In this document: in pieces, positions 36,101 to 50,100 of the stretch
Layout: each line of letters begins with the position of its first letter
Numbering within the stretch: the first letter of the stretch is position 1
Assembly: GCA_037013495.1 (NCBI GenBank)
Contig: CM072801.1
Span: forward strand, 77,113,816 to 77,177,815
From: Hippophae tibetana
Taxonomy: Eukaryota; Streptophyta; Magnoliopsida; Rosales; Elaeagnaceae
Direction of reading: 5' to 3'
DNA: 64,000 nt
Made by a program: the position numbers and the translations under genes
Notes under the pieces: model-generated
The model's input: the letters and a program-made list of their open reading frames with translations, nothing else
Told to the model about the DNA's origin: nothing
Database searches by the model: none

Positions 36101-39100
36101 GTTTAATTTCTCTTTGTTCTTCTAAAAAACAAGAGAGTTGTTGCAATTAAATATTTCGATAAAATATCTGAAATTTGGGTTAAAACTTTACACTATTATA
36201 ACTTTTAATTAATGCATCCAAACGACTATTATAATAAATCAAATCGAAGCTCGTTTCGAATCCTACAAAGACAACGTAGCATTATTTAATTTCTATTTGT
36301 TTTTGAACCAAAATCCCCTCATTTACCGAAATTACATACGTCTAAAAAGTTGGTCGTACCGTATGGAGTTGTTTTAGGTTCTTGTTCCTTAGGCCTCAAT
36401 TGCAATCATCTTAACCACATTCATAGTTATTCAATCGTTCCTATTTCCTGAAGTTCCTATATTCCCTGGTTCTTCGCCTAACGGATATAAGTCATATGCT
36501 TCTATCTATTTTCTAATGTCATATTTTTGAAAAACATCATAATTTAATTTTTTATTTTGTTTTTGAGTCATAAATCACCTAAGTAGAAGGAATTTTCACC
36601 CTCAAGTCTTGAATTTTCTTTAAATATTTTTGTCGTAGTTTTCGTCATTGGATTTATTTTTGAATTTTTCTAGGAATTCTTCCTATCATTTTCTTGTGAA
36701 TTTAGTTATGTGTTTAATTTCTCTCTGTTCTTCTAAAAAAACAAGAGAGTTGTTGCAATTAACAGTTTCGAAAAAATAACTAATAATTTGGGTTGAAACT
36801 GTGAATTGTCATAACTTTCAATTCATGCATCCAAATGACTATTATAATCAATCAAATCGAAGCTCGTTTCGATTCCTACAAAGACAATGTAGCATTATTT
36901 AATTTCGATTTGTTTTTGAAAAAACATTCCCCCATTTACCCAAATTACATACGTATAAAAATTTGGTCGTACCATATGGAGTTGTTTTAGGTTCTTGTTC
37001 CTTAGGCTTCAATTACGATAATCTTAACCACATTCATAGTAATTCAATCGTTCCTATTTCCTGAAGTTCCTATATTCCTTGTTTCTTCACCTAAAGGATA
37101 TAATCCATATGCTTCTATCCGTTTTCTAATGTCATATTTTTGAAAAACATCATTATTTAAATTGTTTATTGTGTTTTTGAGTCATAAATCACCTAAGTAG
37201 AAGGAATTTTTGCCCTCAAGTCTTGCATTTTCTTTAAATATTTTTGTCGCTGTTTTCGTCATTGGATTTATTTTTGGATTTTTCTGGAATTCTTCCTATC
37301 ATTTTCTTGTTAATTTATTTTATGTATTTAATTTTTCTTTGTTCTTCTAAAAAACAAGAGAGTTGTTGCAATTAATAGTTTTGAAAAAAATAACTGAAAT
37401 TTGGGTTTAAACTTTGAAATGTTATAACTTTTAATACATGCATCCAAACGACTATTATAATAAATCAATTGAAGCACGTTTCGATTCCTACAAAGACAAT
37501 GTAGCATTATTTAATTTCTATTTGTTTTGAACCAAAATTCCCCCATTTACCCAAATTACATACGTGTAAAAATTTGGTCGTACCGTATGGAGTTGTTTTA
37601 GGTTCTTGTTCCTTAGGCTTCAATTACGATCATCTTAAACACATTCATAGTTATTCAATCGTTCCTATTTCCTGAAGTTCCTATATTCCTTGGTTCTTCA
37701 CCTAAAGGATATAATTCATATGCTTCTATTCGTTTTCTAAAGTCATATTTTTACAAAACATCATTATTTAATATTTTATTATGTTTTTGAGTCATAAATC
37801 ACCTAAAATAGAAGGAATTTTCACTCTAAAGTCTTACATTTTCTTTAAATATTTCGTCATTGGATTAATTTTTGCATTTTTCTGGGAATTCTTCCTATCA
37901 TTTTCTTGTTAATTTATTTATGTGTTTAATTTATCTTTGTTCCTCCAAAAAACATGAGAGTTGTTGCAATTAACAATTTTGATAAAGTAACTAATAATTT
38001 GGGTTGAAACTTCAAACTGTTATAACTTGTAATTAATGCATCCAAACGACTATTATAATAAATCAAATCGAAGCTCATTTCGATTCCAACAAAAAAAATG
38101 TAGCATTATTTAATTTCTATTTGTTTTTGGACCAAAATTCCCCCATTTACCCAAATTACAAACGTCTAAAAATTCGGTCGTACCGTATGGAGTTGTTTTA
38201 GGTTATTGTTCCTTAGGCTTCAATTGCGATCATCTTAACCACATTCATAGTTATTCAATCGTTCCTATTTTCTGAAGTTCCTATGTTCCCTGGTTCTTCG
38301 CCTAACGGATATAAGTCATATGCTTCTATTCATTTTCTAATGTCATATTTTTGAAAAACATCATTATTTTAATTGTTTATTGTGTTTTTGAGTCATAAAT
38401 CACCTAAGTAGAAGGAATTTTCTCCCTCAAGTTTTGCATTTTCTTTAAATATTTTTGTAGTTGTTTTCGTCATTGGATTAATTTTTCCATTTTTCTCGGA
38501 ATTCTTTCTATCATTTTCTATTTAATTTATTTTTGTGTTTAATTTCTCTTTGTTCTTCTAAAAAACAAGAGAGTTGTTGCAATTAACACTTTCGATAAAA
38601 TAACTGAAATTTGGGTTGAAACTTTAAACTTTTATAACTTTTAATTAATGCATCCAAACGACTATTATAATAAATAAAATCGAAGCTCGTTTCGATTCCT
38701 ACAAAGACAACGTAGTATTATTTAATTTCTATTTGTTTTTCAACCAAAATCCCCTCATTTACCGAAATTACATACGTCTAAAAATTTGGTCGTAATGTAT
38801 GGAGTGGTTTAAGGTTCTTGTTCCTTAGGCTTCAATTGCGATCATCTTAACCACATTAATAGTTAATCAATCGTTCCTATTTCCTGAAGTTCCTATATTC
38901 CCTGGTTCCTCGCCTAACGGATATAATTCATATGCTTCTATCCATTTTCTAATGTCATATTTTTACAAAGCATCATTATTTAATAGTTTATTGTGTTTTT
39001 GAGTCATAAATGACCTAAAATAGAAGGAATTCTCACCCTCAAGTCTTACATTTTCTTTAAATATTTTTGTTGTTGTTTTCGTCATTGGATTTAGTTTTTC

Positions 39101-41099
39101 ATTTTTCTGGGAATTCTTCCTATTATTTTCTTGTTAATTTATTTATGTGTTTAATTTATCTTTGTTCCTCCAAAAAACATGAGAGTTGTTGCAATTAACA
39201 GTTTTGAAAAAATAACTAATAATTTGGGTTGAAACTTTAAACTGTTATAACTTTTAATTAGTGCATCCAAACGACTATTATAATAAATCAAATCGAAGCC
39301 CATTTCGATTCCTACAAAGACAATGTAGCATTATTTAATTTCTATTTGTTTTTGGACCAAAATTCCCCCATTTACCCAAATTACATACGTCTAAAAATTC
39401 GGCTGTACCGTATGGAGTTGTTTTAGGTTATTGTTCCTTAGGCTTCAATTGCGATCATCTTAACCACATTCATAGTTATTCAATCGTTCCTATTTCCTGA
39501 AGTTCCTATATTCCTTGGTTCTTCACCTAAAGGATATAATCCATATGCTTCTATACGTTTTCTAATGTCATATTTTTGAAAAACATCATTATTTAAATTG
39601 TTTATTGTGTTTTTGAGTCATAAATCACCTAAGTAGAAGGAATTTTTGCCCTCAAGTCTTGCATTTTCTTTAAATATTTTTGTCGCTGTTTTCGTCATTG
39701 GATTTATTTTTGAATTTTTCTGGAATTCTTCCTATCATTTTCTTGTTAATTTATTTTATGTATTTAATTTTTCTTTGTTCTTCTAAAAAACAAGAGAGTT
39801 GTTGCAATTAACAGTTTTGAAAAAAATAACTGAAATTTGGGTTTAAACTTTGAAATGTTATAACTTTTAATACATGCATCCAAACGACTATTATAATAAA
39901 TCAATTGAAGCACGTTTCGATTCCTACAAAGACAATGTTGCATTATTTAATTTCTATTTGTTTTGAACCAAAATTCCCCCATTTACCCAAATTACATACG
40001 TGTAAAAATTTGGTCGTACCGTATGGAGTTGTTTTAGGTTCTTGTTCCTTAGGCTTCAATTACGATCATCTTAAACACATTCATAGTTATTCAATCGTTC
40101 CTATTTCCTGAAGTTCCTATATTCCTTGGTTCTTCACCTAAAGGATATAATTCATATGCTTCTATTCGTTTTCTAAAGTCATATTTTTACAAAACATCAT
40201 TATTTAATATTTTATTATGTTTTTGAGTCATAAATCACCTAAACTAGAAGGAATTTTCACTCTAAAGTCTTACATTTTCTTTAAATATTTATGTCATTGT
40301 TTTCATCATTGGATTAATTTTTGCATTTTTCTGGGAATTCTTCCTATCATTTTCTTGTTAATTTATTTATGTGTTTAATTTATCTTTGTTCCTCCAAAAA
40401 ACATGAGAGTTGTTGCAATTAACAATTTTGATATAGTAACTAATAATTTGGGTTGAAACTTCAAACTGTTATAACTTTTAATTAATGCATCCAAACGACT
40501 ATTATAATAAATCAAATCGAAGCTCATTTCGATTCCAACAAAAAAAATGTAGCATTATTTAATTTCTATTTGTTTTTGGACCAAAATTCCCCCATTTACC
40601 CAAATTACAAACGTCTAAAAATTCGGTCGTACCGTATGGAGTTGTTTTAGGTTATTGTTCCTTAGGCTTCAATTGCGATCATCTTAACCACATTCATAGT
40701 TATTCAATCGTTCCTATTTTCTGAAGTTCCTATGTTCCCTGGTTTTTCGCCTAACGGATATAAGTCATATGCTTCCATTCATTTTCTAATGTCATATTTT
40801 TGAAAAACATCATTATTTTAATTGTTTATTGTGTTTTTGAGTCATAAATAATCTAAGTAGAAGGAATTTTCACCCTCAAGTCTTGAATTTTCTTTAAATA
40901 TTTTTGTCGTAGTTTTCGTCATTCGATTTATTTTTGCATTTTTCTAGGAATTCTTCCTATCATTTTCTTGTGAATTTAGTTATGTGTTTAATTTCTCTCT
41001 GTTCTTCTAAAAAAACAAGAGAGTTGTTGCAATTAACAGTTTCGAAAAAATAACTAATAATTTGGGTTGAAACTGTGAATTGTTACTACTTTCAATTCA
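27151..41099 (+). repeat. Satellite: mosaic zone of D, E, F and H monomer types
   Basis: Monomers related to D, E and F, plus a type H (ATTCCAACAAAAAAAATG), occur in irregular order, for example D 29504, E 30117, F 30730, D 31340, E 31953, F 32567, H 33165, F 33779, H 34377, E 34990, F 35603, D 36213, E 36826, F 37439, H 38037, G 38649, B-like 39262, F 39875, H 40486. Several units are half one type and half another. Five shortened spacings (598-599 bp) trace mainly to a shared 13-bp deletion or similar small losses. Confidence 0.8.
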
Positions 41100-44000
41100 T
41101 GCATCCAAACTACTATTATAATCAATCAAATCGAAGCTCGTTTCGATTCCTACAAAGACAATGTAGCATTATTTAATTTCGATTTTTTTTCAACCAAAAT
41201 TCCCCCATTTACTCAAATTACATACGTATAAAAATTTGGTCATACCATATGGAGTTGTTTTAGGTTCTTGTTCCTTAGGCTTCAATTACGATCATCTTAA
41301 CCACATTCATAGTAATTCAATCGTTCCTATTTCCTGAAGTTCCGATATTCCCTGTTTCTTCACCTAAAGGATATAATCCATATGCTTCTATCAGTTTTCT
41401 AATGTCATATTCTTGAAAAACATCATTATTTAAATTGTTTATTGTGTTTTTGAATCATAAATCACCTAAGTAGAAGGAATTTTTGCCCTCAAGTCTTGCA
41501 TTTTCTTTAAATATTTTTGTCGCTGTTTTCGTCATTGGATTTATTTTTGGATTTTTCTGGGAATTCTTCCAATCATTTTCTTGTTAATTTATTTATGTGT
41601 TTAATTTATCTTTTTTCCTCCAAAAAACATGAGAGTTGTTGCAATTAACAATTTTGTAAAAGTAACTAATAATTTGGGTTGAAACTTCAAACTGTTATAA
41701 CTTTTAATTAATGAATCCAAACGACTATTATAATAAATCAAATCGAAGCTCATTTCGATTCCAACAAAGACAATGTAGAATTATTTAATTTCTATTTGTT
41801 TTTGGACCAAAATTCCCCCATTTACCCAAATTACATACGTCTAAAAATTCGGTCGTACCGTATGGAGTTGTTTTAGGTTATTGTTCCTTAGGCTTCAATT
41901 GCGATCATCTTAACCACATTCATAATTATTCAATCGTTCCTATTTTCTGAAGTTCCTATATTCCCTCGTTCTTCGCCTAACGGATATAAGTCATATGCTT
42001 CTATCCATTTTCTAATGTCATATTTTTGAAAAACATCATTATTTTAATTGTTTATTGTGTTTTTCAGTCATAAATCATCTAAGTGGAAGGAATTTTCACC
42101 CTCAAGTCTTGAATTTTCTTTAAATATTTTTGTCGTTGTTTTCGTCATTGCATTTATTTTTCCATTTTGCTGGGAATTCTTCCTATCATTTTCTTGTTAA
42201 TTTATTTATGTGTTTAATTTCTCTCTATTCTTCTAAAAAAACAATAGAGTTGTTGCAATTAAAAGTTTCGAAAAAATAACTGAAATTTGGGTTGAAACTT
42301 TAAACTGTTATAACTTTTAATTAATGCATCCAAACGACTATTATAATAAATCAAATCGAAGCTCGTTTCGATTCCTACAAAGACAATGTAGCATTATTTA
42401 ATTTCTATTTGTTGTTGAACCAAAATTCCCTCATTTACACAAATAACATACGTCTAAAAATTTGGTCGTACCGTATGGAGTTGCTTTAGGTTCTTGTTCC
42501 TTAGGCTTCAATTGCGATCATCTTAACCACATTCACAATTATACAATCGTTCCTATTTCCTAAAGTTCCTATATTCCTTGGTTCTTCGCCTAACGGATAT
42601 AATTCATATGCTTCTATCCGTTTTCTAGTGTCATATTTTTACAAAACATCATTATTTAATAGTTTATTGTGTTTCTGAGTCATAAATGACCTAAAATAGA
42701 AGGAATTTTCACCCTCAAGTCTTACATTTTCTTTAAATATTTTTGTCGTTGTTTTCGTTATTGGATTTATTTTTTCATTTTTTTGGGAATTCTACCTATC
42801 ATTTTCTTGTTAATTTATTTATGTGTTCAATTTATCTTTGTTCCTCCAAAAAACATAAGAGTTGTTGCAATTAACAGTTTTGAAAAAATAACAAATAATT
42901 TGGTTTGAAATTTTAAACGGTTATAACTTTTAATTAATGCATCCAAACGACTATTATAATCAATCAAATCGAAGCTCGTTTCGATTCCTACAAAGACAAT
43001 GTAGCATTATTTAATTTCGATTTGTTTTTGAACCAAAATTCCCCCATTTACCCAAATTACATACGTCTAAAAATTTGGTCGTACCATATGGAGTTGTTTT
43101 AGGTTCTTGTTACTTAGGCTTCAATTACGATCATCTTAACCACATTCATAGTAATTCAATCGTTCCTATTTCCTGAAGTTCCTATATTCCCTGTTTCTTC
43201 ACCTGAAGGATATAATCCATATGCTTCTATCCGTTTTCTAATATCATATTTTTGAAAAATATCATTATTTAAATTTTTTATTGTGTTTTTGAGTCATAAA
43301 TCAGCTAAATAGAAGGAATTTTCGCCCTCAAGTCTTGCATTTTCTTTAAATATATTTGTCGTTGTTTTCGTCATTGGATTTATTTTTGGATTTTTCTGGA
43401 ATTCTTCCTATCATTTTCTTGTTAATTTATTTTATGTATTTAATTTTTCTTTGTTCTTCTAAAAAACAAGAGAGTTGTTGCAATTAACAGTTTCGAAAAA
43501 ATAACTGAAATTTGGGTTGAAACTTTAAAATGTTATAACTTTTAATACATGCATAGAAACGACTATTATAATAAATCAATTGGAAGCACGTTTCGATTCC
43601 TACAAAGAAAATGTAGCATTATTTAATTTCTATTTGTTTTGAACCAAAATTCCCCCATTTACCCAAATTACATACGTGTAAAATTTTGGTCGTACCGTAT
43701 GGAGTTGTTTTAGGTTCTTGTTCCTTAGGCTTCAATTACGATCATCTTAAACACATTCATAGTTATTCAATCGTTCCTATTTCTTGAAGTTCCTATATTC
43801 CTTGGTTCTTCACCTAAAGGATATAATTCATATGCTTCTATTCGTTTTCTGAAGTCATATTTTTACAAAACATCATTATTTAATATTTTATTATCCTTTT
43901 GAGTCATAAATCACCTAAAATAGAAGGAATTTTCACTCTCAAGTCTTACATTTTCTTTAAATATTTTTGTCATTTTTTTCGTCATTGGATTAATTTTTGC

Positions 44001-44161
44001 ATATTTCTGGGAATTCTTCCTATCATTTTCTTGTTAATTTATTTATGTGTTTAATTTATCTTTGTTCCTCCAAAAAACATGAGAGTTGTTGCAATTAACA
44101 ATTTTGAAAAAGTAACTAATAATTTGGGTTGAAACTTCAAACTGTTATAACTTTTAATTAA
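41100..44161 (+). repeat. Satellite: transition zone
   Basis: Units at 41100 (type I, TGTTACTACTTTCAATTC start and AAACTACTATT), 41712 (type J, ATGAATCC start), 42325, 42938 and 43550. I and J recur in the next zone. 42938 resembles type M (TTGTTACTTAGG) of the 53-64 kb zone, and 43550 resembles F. Confidence 0.7.
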
Positions 44162-47100
44162 TGTATCCAAACGACTATTATAATAAATCAAATCGAAGCT
44201 CATTTCGATTCCAACAAAGACAATGTAGCATTATTTAATTTCTATTTTTTTTGGACCAAAATTCCCCCATTTACCCAAATTACATACGTGTAAAAATTTG
44301 GTCGTACCGTATGGAGTTGTTTTAGGTTATTGTTCCTTAGGCTTCAATTGCGATCATCTTAACCACATTCATAGTTATTCAATCGTTCCTATTTTCTGAA
44401 GTTCCTATATTCCCTGGTTCTTCACCTAACGGATGTAAGTCATATGATTCTATCCATTTTCTAATGTCATATTTTGGAAAAACATCATTATTTTAATTGT
44501 TTATTGTGTTTTTGAGTCATAAAACACCTAAGTAGAAGGAATTTTCACCCTCAAGTCTTGAATTTTCTTTAAATATTTTTGTCGTAGTTTTCGTCATTGG
44601 ATTTATTTTTTCCTTTTTATAGGAATTCTTCCTATCATTTTCTTGTGAATTTAGTTATGTGTTTAATTTCTCTCTGTTCTTCTAAAAAAACAAGAGAGTT
44701 GTTGCAATTAACAGTTTCGAAAAAATAACTAATAATTTGGGTTGAAACTGTGAATTGTTACTACTTTCAATTCATGCATCCAAACTACTATTATAATCAA
44801 TCAAATCGAAGCTCGTTTCGATTCCTACAAAGACAATGTAGCATTATTTAATTTCGATTTTTTTTCAACCAAAATTCCCCCATTTACTCAAATTACATAC
44901 GTATAAAAATTTGGTCGTACCATATGGAGTTGTTTTAGGTTCTTGTTCCTTAGGCTTCAATTACGATCATCTTAACCACATTCATAGTAATTCAATCGTT
45001 CCTATTTCCTGAAGTTCCTATATTCCCTGTTTCTTCACCTAAAGGATATAATCCATATGCTTCTATCAGTTTTCTAATGTCATATTCTTGAAAAACATCA
45101 TTATTTAAATTGTTTATTGTGTTTTTGAATCATAAATCACCTAAGTAGAAGGAATTTTTGCCCTCAAGTCTTGCATTTTCTTTAAATATTTTTGTCGCTG
45201 TTTTCGTCATTGGATTTATTTTTGGATTTTTCTGGGAATTCTTCCTATCATTTTCTTGTTAATTTATTTATGTGTTTAATTTATCTTTTTTCCTCCAAAA
45301 AACATGAGAGTTGTTGCAATTAACAATTTTGAAAAAGTAACTAATAATTTGGGTTGAAACTTCAAACTGTTATAACTTTTAATTAATGAATCCAAACGAC
45401 TATTATAATAAATCAAATCGAAGCTCATTTCGATTAAAACAAAGACAATGTAGAATTATTTAATTTCTATTTGTTTTTGGACCAAAATTCCACCATTTAC
45501 CCAAATTACATACGTCTAAAAATTCGGTCGTACCGTATGGAGTTGTTTTAGGTTATTGTTCCTTAGGCTTCAATTGCGATCATCTTAACCACATTCATAA
45601 TTATTCAATCGTTCCTATTTTCTGAAGTTCCTATATTCCCTGGTTCTTCGCCTAACGGATATAAGTCATATGCTTCTATCCATTTTCTAATGTCATATTT
45701 TTGAAAAACATCATTATTTTAATTGTTTATTGTGTTTTTCAGTCATAAATCATCTAAGTGGAAGGAATTTTCACCCTCAAGTCTTGAATTTTCTTTAAAT
45801 ATTTTTGTCGTAGTTTTCATCATTGGATTTATTTTTGCATTTTTCTAGGAATTCTTCCTATCATTTTCTTGTTAATTAATTTATGTGTTTAATTTCTCTC
45901 TATTCTTCTAAAAAAACAAGACAGTTGTTGCAATTAAAAGTTTCGATAAAATAACTGAAATTTGGGTTGAAACCTTAAACTGTTATAACTTTTAATTAAT
46001 GCATCCAAACGACTATTATAATAAATCAAATCGAAGCTCGTTTCGATTCCTACAAAGACAATGTAGCATTATTTAATTTCTATTTGTTTTTCAACCAAAA
46101 TTCCCTCATTTACCCAAATTACATACGTCTAAAAATTTGGTCGTACCGTATGGAGTTGTTTTAGGTATTTGTTCCTTAGGCTTCAATTGCGATCATCTTG
46201 ACCACCTTCATAGTTAATCAATCGTTCCTATTTCCTGAAGTTCCTATATTCCCTGGTTCTTCGCCTAACGGATATAATCCATACGCTTCTATCCGTTTTC
46301 TAATGTGATATTTTTACAAAGCATCATTATTTAATAGTTTATTGTGTTTTTGAGTCATAAATGACCTAAAATAGAAGGAATTTTCACCCTCAAGTCTTGC
46401 ATTTTCTTTAAATAAATTTGTCATTGTTTTCGTCATTGGATTTATTTTTCCATTTTTCTGGGAATTCTACATATCATTTTCTTGTTAATTTATTTATGTG
46501 TTTAATTTCTCTCTGTTCTTCTAAAAAAACAAGAGAGTTGTTGCAATTAACAGTTTCGAAAAAATAACTAATAATTTGGGTTGAAACTGTGAATTGTTAC
46601 TACTTTCAATTCATGCATCCAAACTACTATTATAATCAATCAAATCGAAGCTCGTTTCGATTCCTACAAAGACAATGTAGCATTATTTAATTTCGATTTT
46701 TTTTAACCAAAATTCCCCCATTTACTCAAATTACATACGTATAAAAATTTGGTCGTACCATATGGAGTTGTTTTAGGTTCTTGTTCCTTAGGCTTCAATT
46801 ACGATCATCTTAACCACATTCATAGTAATTCAATCGTTCCTATTTCCTGAAGTTCCTATATTCCTTGTTTCTTCACCTAAAGGATATAATCCATATGCTT
46901 CTATCAGTTTTCTAATGTCATATTCTTGAAAAACATCATTATTTAAATTGTTTATTGTGTTTTTGAATCATAAATCACCTAAGTAGAAGGAATTTTTGCC
47001 CTCAAGTCTTGCATTTTCTTTAAATATTTTTGTCGCTGTTTTCGTCATTGGATTTATTTTTGGATTTTTCTGGGAATTCTTCCTATCATTTTCTTGTTAA

Positions 47101-50100
47101 TTTATTTATGTGTTTAATTTATCTTTTTTCCTCCAAAAAACATGAGAGTTGTTGCAATTAACAATTTTGAAAAAGTAACTAATAATTTGGGTTGAAACTT
47201 CAAACTGTTATAACTTTTAATTAATGAATCCAAACGACTATTATAATAAATCAAATCGAAGCTCATTTCGATTCCAACAAAGACAATGTAGAATTATTTA
47301 ATTTCTATTTGTTTTTGGACCAAAATTCCCCCATTTACCCAAATTACATACGTCTAAAAATTCGGTCGTACCGTATGGAGTTGTTTTAGGTTATTGTTCC
47401 TTAGGCTTCAATTGCGATCATCTTAACCACATTCATAATTATTCAATCGTTCCTATTTTCTGAAGTTCCTATATTCCTTGGTTCTTCGCCTAACGGATAT
47501 AAGTCATATGCTTCTATCCATTTTCTAATGTCATATTTTTGAAAAACATCATTATTTTAATTGTTTATTGTGTTTTTCAGTCATAAATCATCTAAGTAGA
47601 AGGAATTTTCACCCTCAAGTCTTGAATTTTCTTTAAATATTTTTGTCGTAGTTTTCGTTATTGGATTTATTTTTGCATTTTTCTAGGAATTCTTCCTATC
47701 ATTTTCTTGTTAATTTATTTATGTGTTTAATTTCTCTCTATTCTTCTAAAAAAACAAGACAGTTGTTGCAATTAAAAGTTTCGATAAAATAACTGAAATT
47801 TGGGTTGAAACCTTAAACTGTTATAACTTTTAATTAATGCATCCAAACGACTATTATAATAAATCAAATCGAAGCTCGTTTCGATTCCTACAAAGACAAT
47901 GTAGCATTATTTAATTTCTATTTGTTTTTCAACCAAAATTCCCTCATTTACCCAAATTACATACGTCTAAAAATTTGGTCGTACCGTATGGAGTTGTTTT
48001 AGGTATTTGTTCCTTAGGCTTCAATTGCGATCATCTTGACCACCTTCATAGTTAATCAATCGTTCCTATTTCCTGAAGTTCCTATATTCCCTGGTTCTTC
48101 GCCTAACGGATATAATCCATACGCTTCTATCCGTTTTCTAATGTGATATTTTTACAAAGCATCATTATTTAATAGTTTATTGTGTTTTTGAGTCATAAAT
48201 GACCTAAAATAGAAGGAATTTTCACCCTCAAGTCTTGCATTTTCTTTAAATAAATTTGTCGTTGTTTTCGTCATTGGATTTATTTTTCCATTTTTCTGGG
48301 AATTCTACATATCATTTTCTTGTTAATTTATTTATGTGTTTAATTTCTCTCTGTTCTTCTAAAAAAACAAGAGAGTTGTTGCAATTAACAGTTTAGAAAA
48401 AATAACTAATAATTTGGGTTGAAACTGTGAATTGTTACTACTTTCAATTCATGCATCCAAACTACTATTATAATCAATCAAATCGAAGCTCGTTTCGATT
48501 CCTACAAAGACAATGTAGCATTATTTAATTTCTATTTTTTTTGGACCAAAATTCCCCCATTTACCCAAATTACATACGTGTAAAAATTTGGTCGTACCGT
48601 ATGGAGTTGTTTTAGGTTATTGTTCCTTAGGCTTCAATTGCGATCATCTTAACCACATTCATAGTTATTCAATCGTTCCTATTTTCTGAAGTTCCTATAT
48701 TCCTTGGTTCTTCACCTAACGGATGTAAGTCATATGATTCTATCCATTTTCTAATGTCATATTTTGGAAAAACATCATTAGTTTAATTGTTTATTGTGTT
48801 TTTGAGTCATAAAACACCTAAGTAGAAGGAATTTTCACCCTCAAGTCTTGAATTTTCTTTATTTATTTTTGTCGTAGTTTTCGTCATTGGATTTATTTTT
48901 TCCTTTTTATAGGAATTCTTCCTATCATTTTCTTGTGAATTTAGTTATGTGTTTAATTTCTCTCTGTTCTTCTAAAAAAACAAGAGAGTTGTTGCAATTA
49001 ACAGTTTCGAAAAAATAACTAATAATTTGGGTTGAAACTGTGAATTGTTACTACTTTCAATTCATGCATCCAAACTACTATTATAATCAATCAAATCGAA
49101 GCTCGTTTCGATTCCTACAAAGACAATGTAGCATTATTTAATTTTGATTTTTTTTCAACCAAAATTCCCCCAATTACTCAAATTACATACGTATAAAATT
49201 TGGTCGTACCATTTGGAGTTGTTTTAGGTTCTTGTTCCTTAGGATTCAATTACGATCATCTTAACCACATTCATAGTAATTCAATCGTTCCTATTTCCTG
49301 AAGTTCCTATATTCCCTGTTTCTTCACCTAAAGGATATAATCCATATGCTTCTATCAGTTTTCTAATGTCATATTCTTGAAAAACATCATTATTTAAATT
49401 GTTTATTGTGTTTTTGAATCATAAATCACCTAAGTAGAAGGAATTTTTGCCCTCAAGTCTTGCATTTTCTTTAAATATTTTTGTCGCTGTTTTCGTCATT
49501 GGATTTATTTTTGGATTTTTCTGGGAATTCTTCCTATCATTTTCTTGTTAATTTATTTATGTGTTTAATTTATCTTTTTTCCTCCAAAAAACATGAGAGT
49601 TGTTGCAATTAACAATTTTGAAAAAGTAACTAATAATTTGGGTTGAAACTTCAAACTGTTATAACTTTTAATTAATGAATCCAAACGACTATTATAATAA
49701 ATCAAATCGAAGCTCATTTCGATTCCAACAAAGACAATGTAGAATTATTTAATTTCTATTTGTTTTTGGACCAAAATTCCCCCATTTACCCAAATTACAT
49801 ACGTCTAAAAATTCGGTCGTACCGTATGGAGTTGTTTTAGGTTATTGTTCCTTAGGCTTCAATTGCGATCATCTTAACCACATTCATAATTATTCAATCG
49901 TTCCTATTTTCTGAAGTTCCTATATTCCTTGGTTCTTCGCCTAACGGATATAAGTCATATGCTTCTATCCATTTTCTAATGTCATATTTTTGAAAAACAT
50001 CATTATTTTAATTGTTTATTGTGTTTTTCAGTCATAAATCATCTAAGTGGAAGGAATTTTCACCCTCAAGTCTTGAATTTTCTTTAAATATTTTTGTCGT

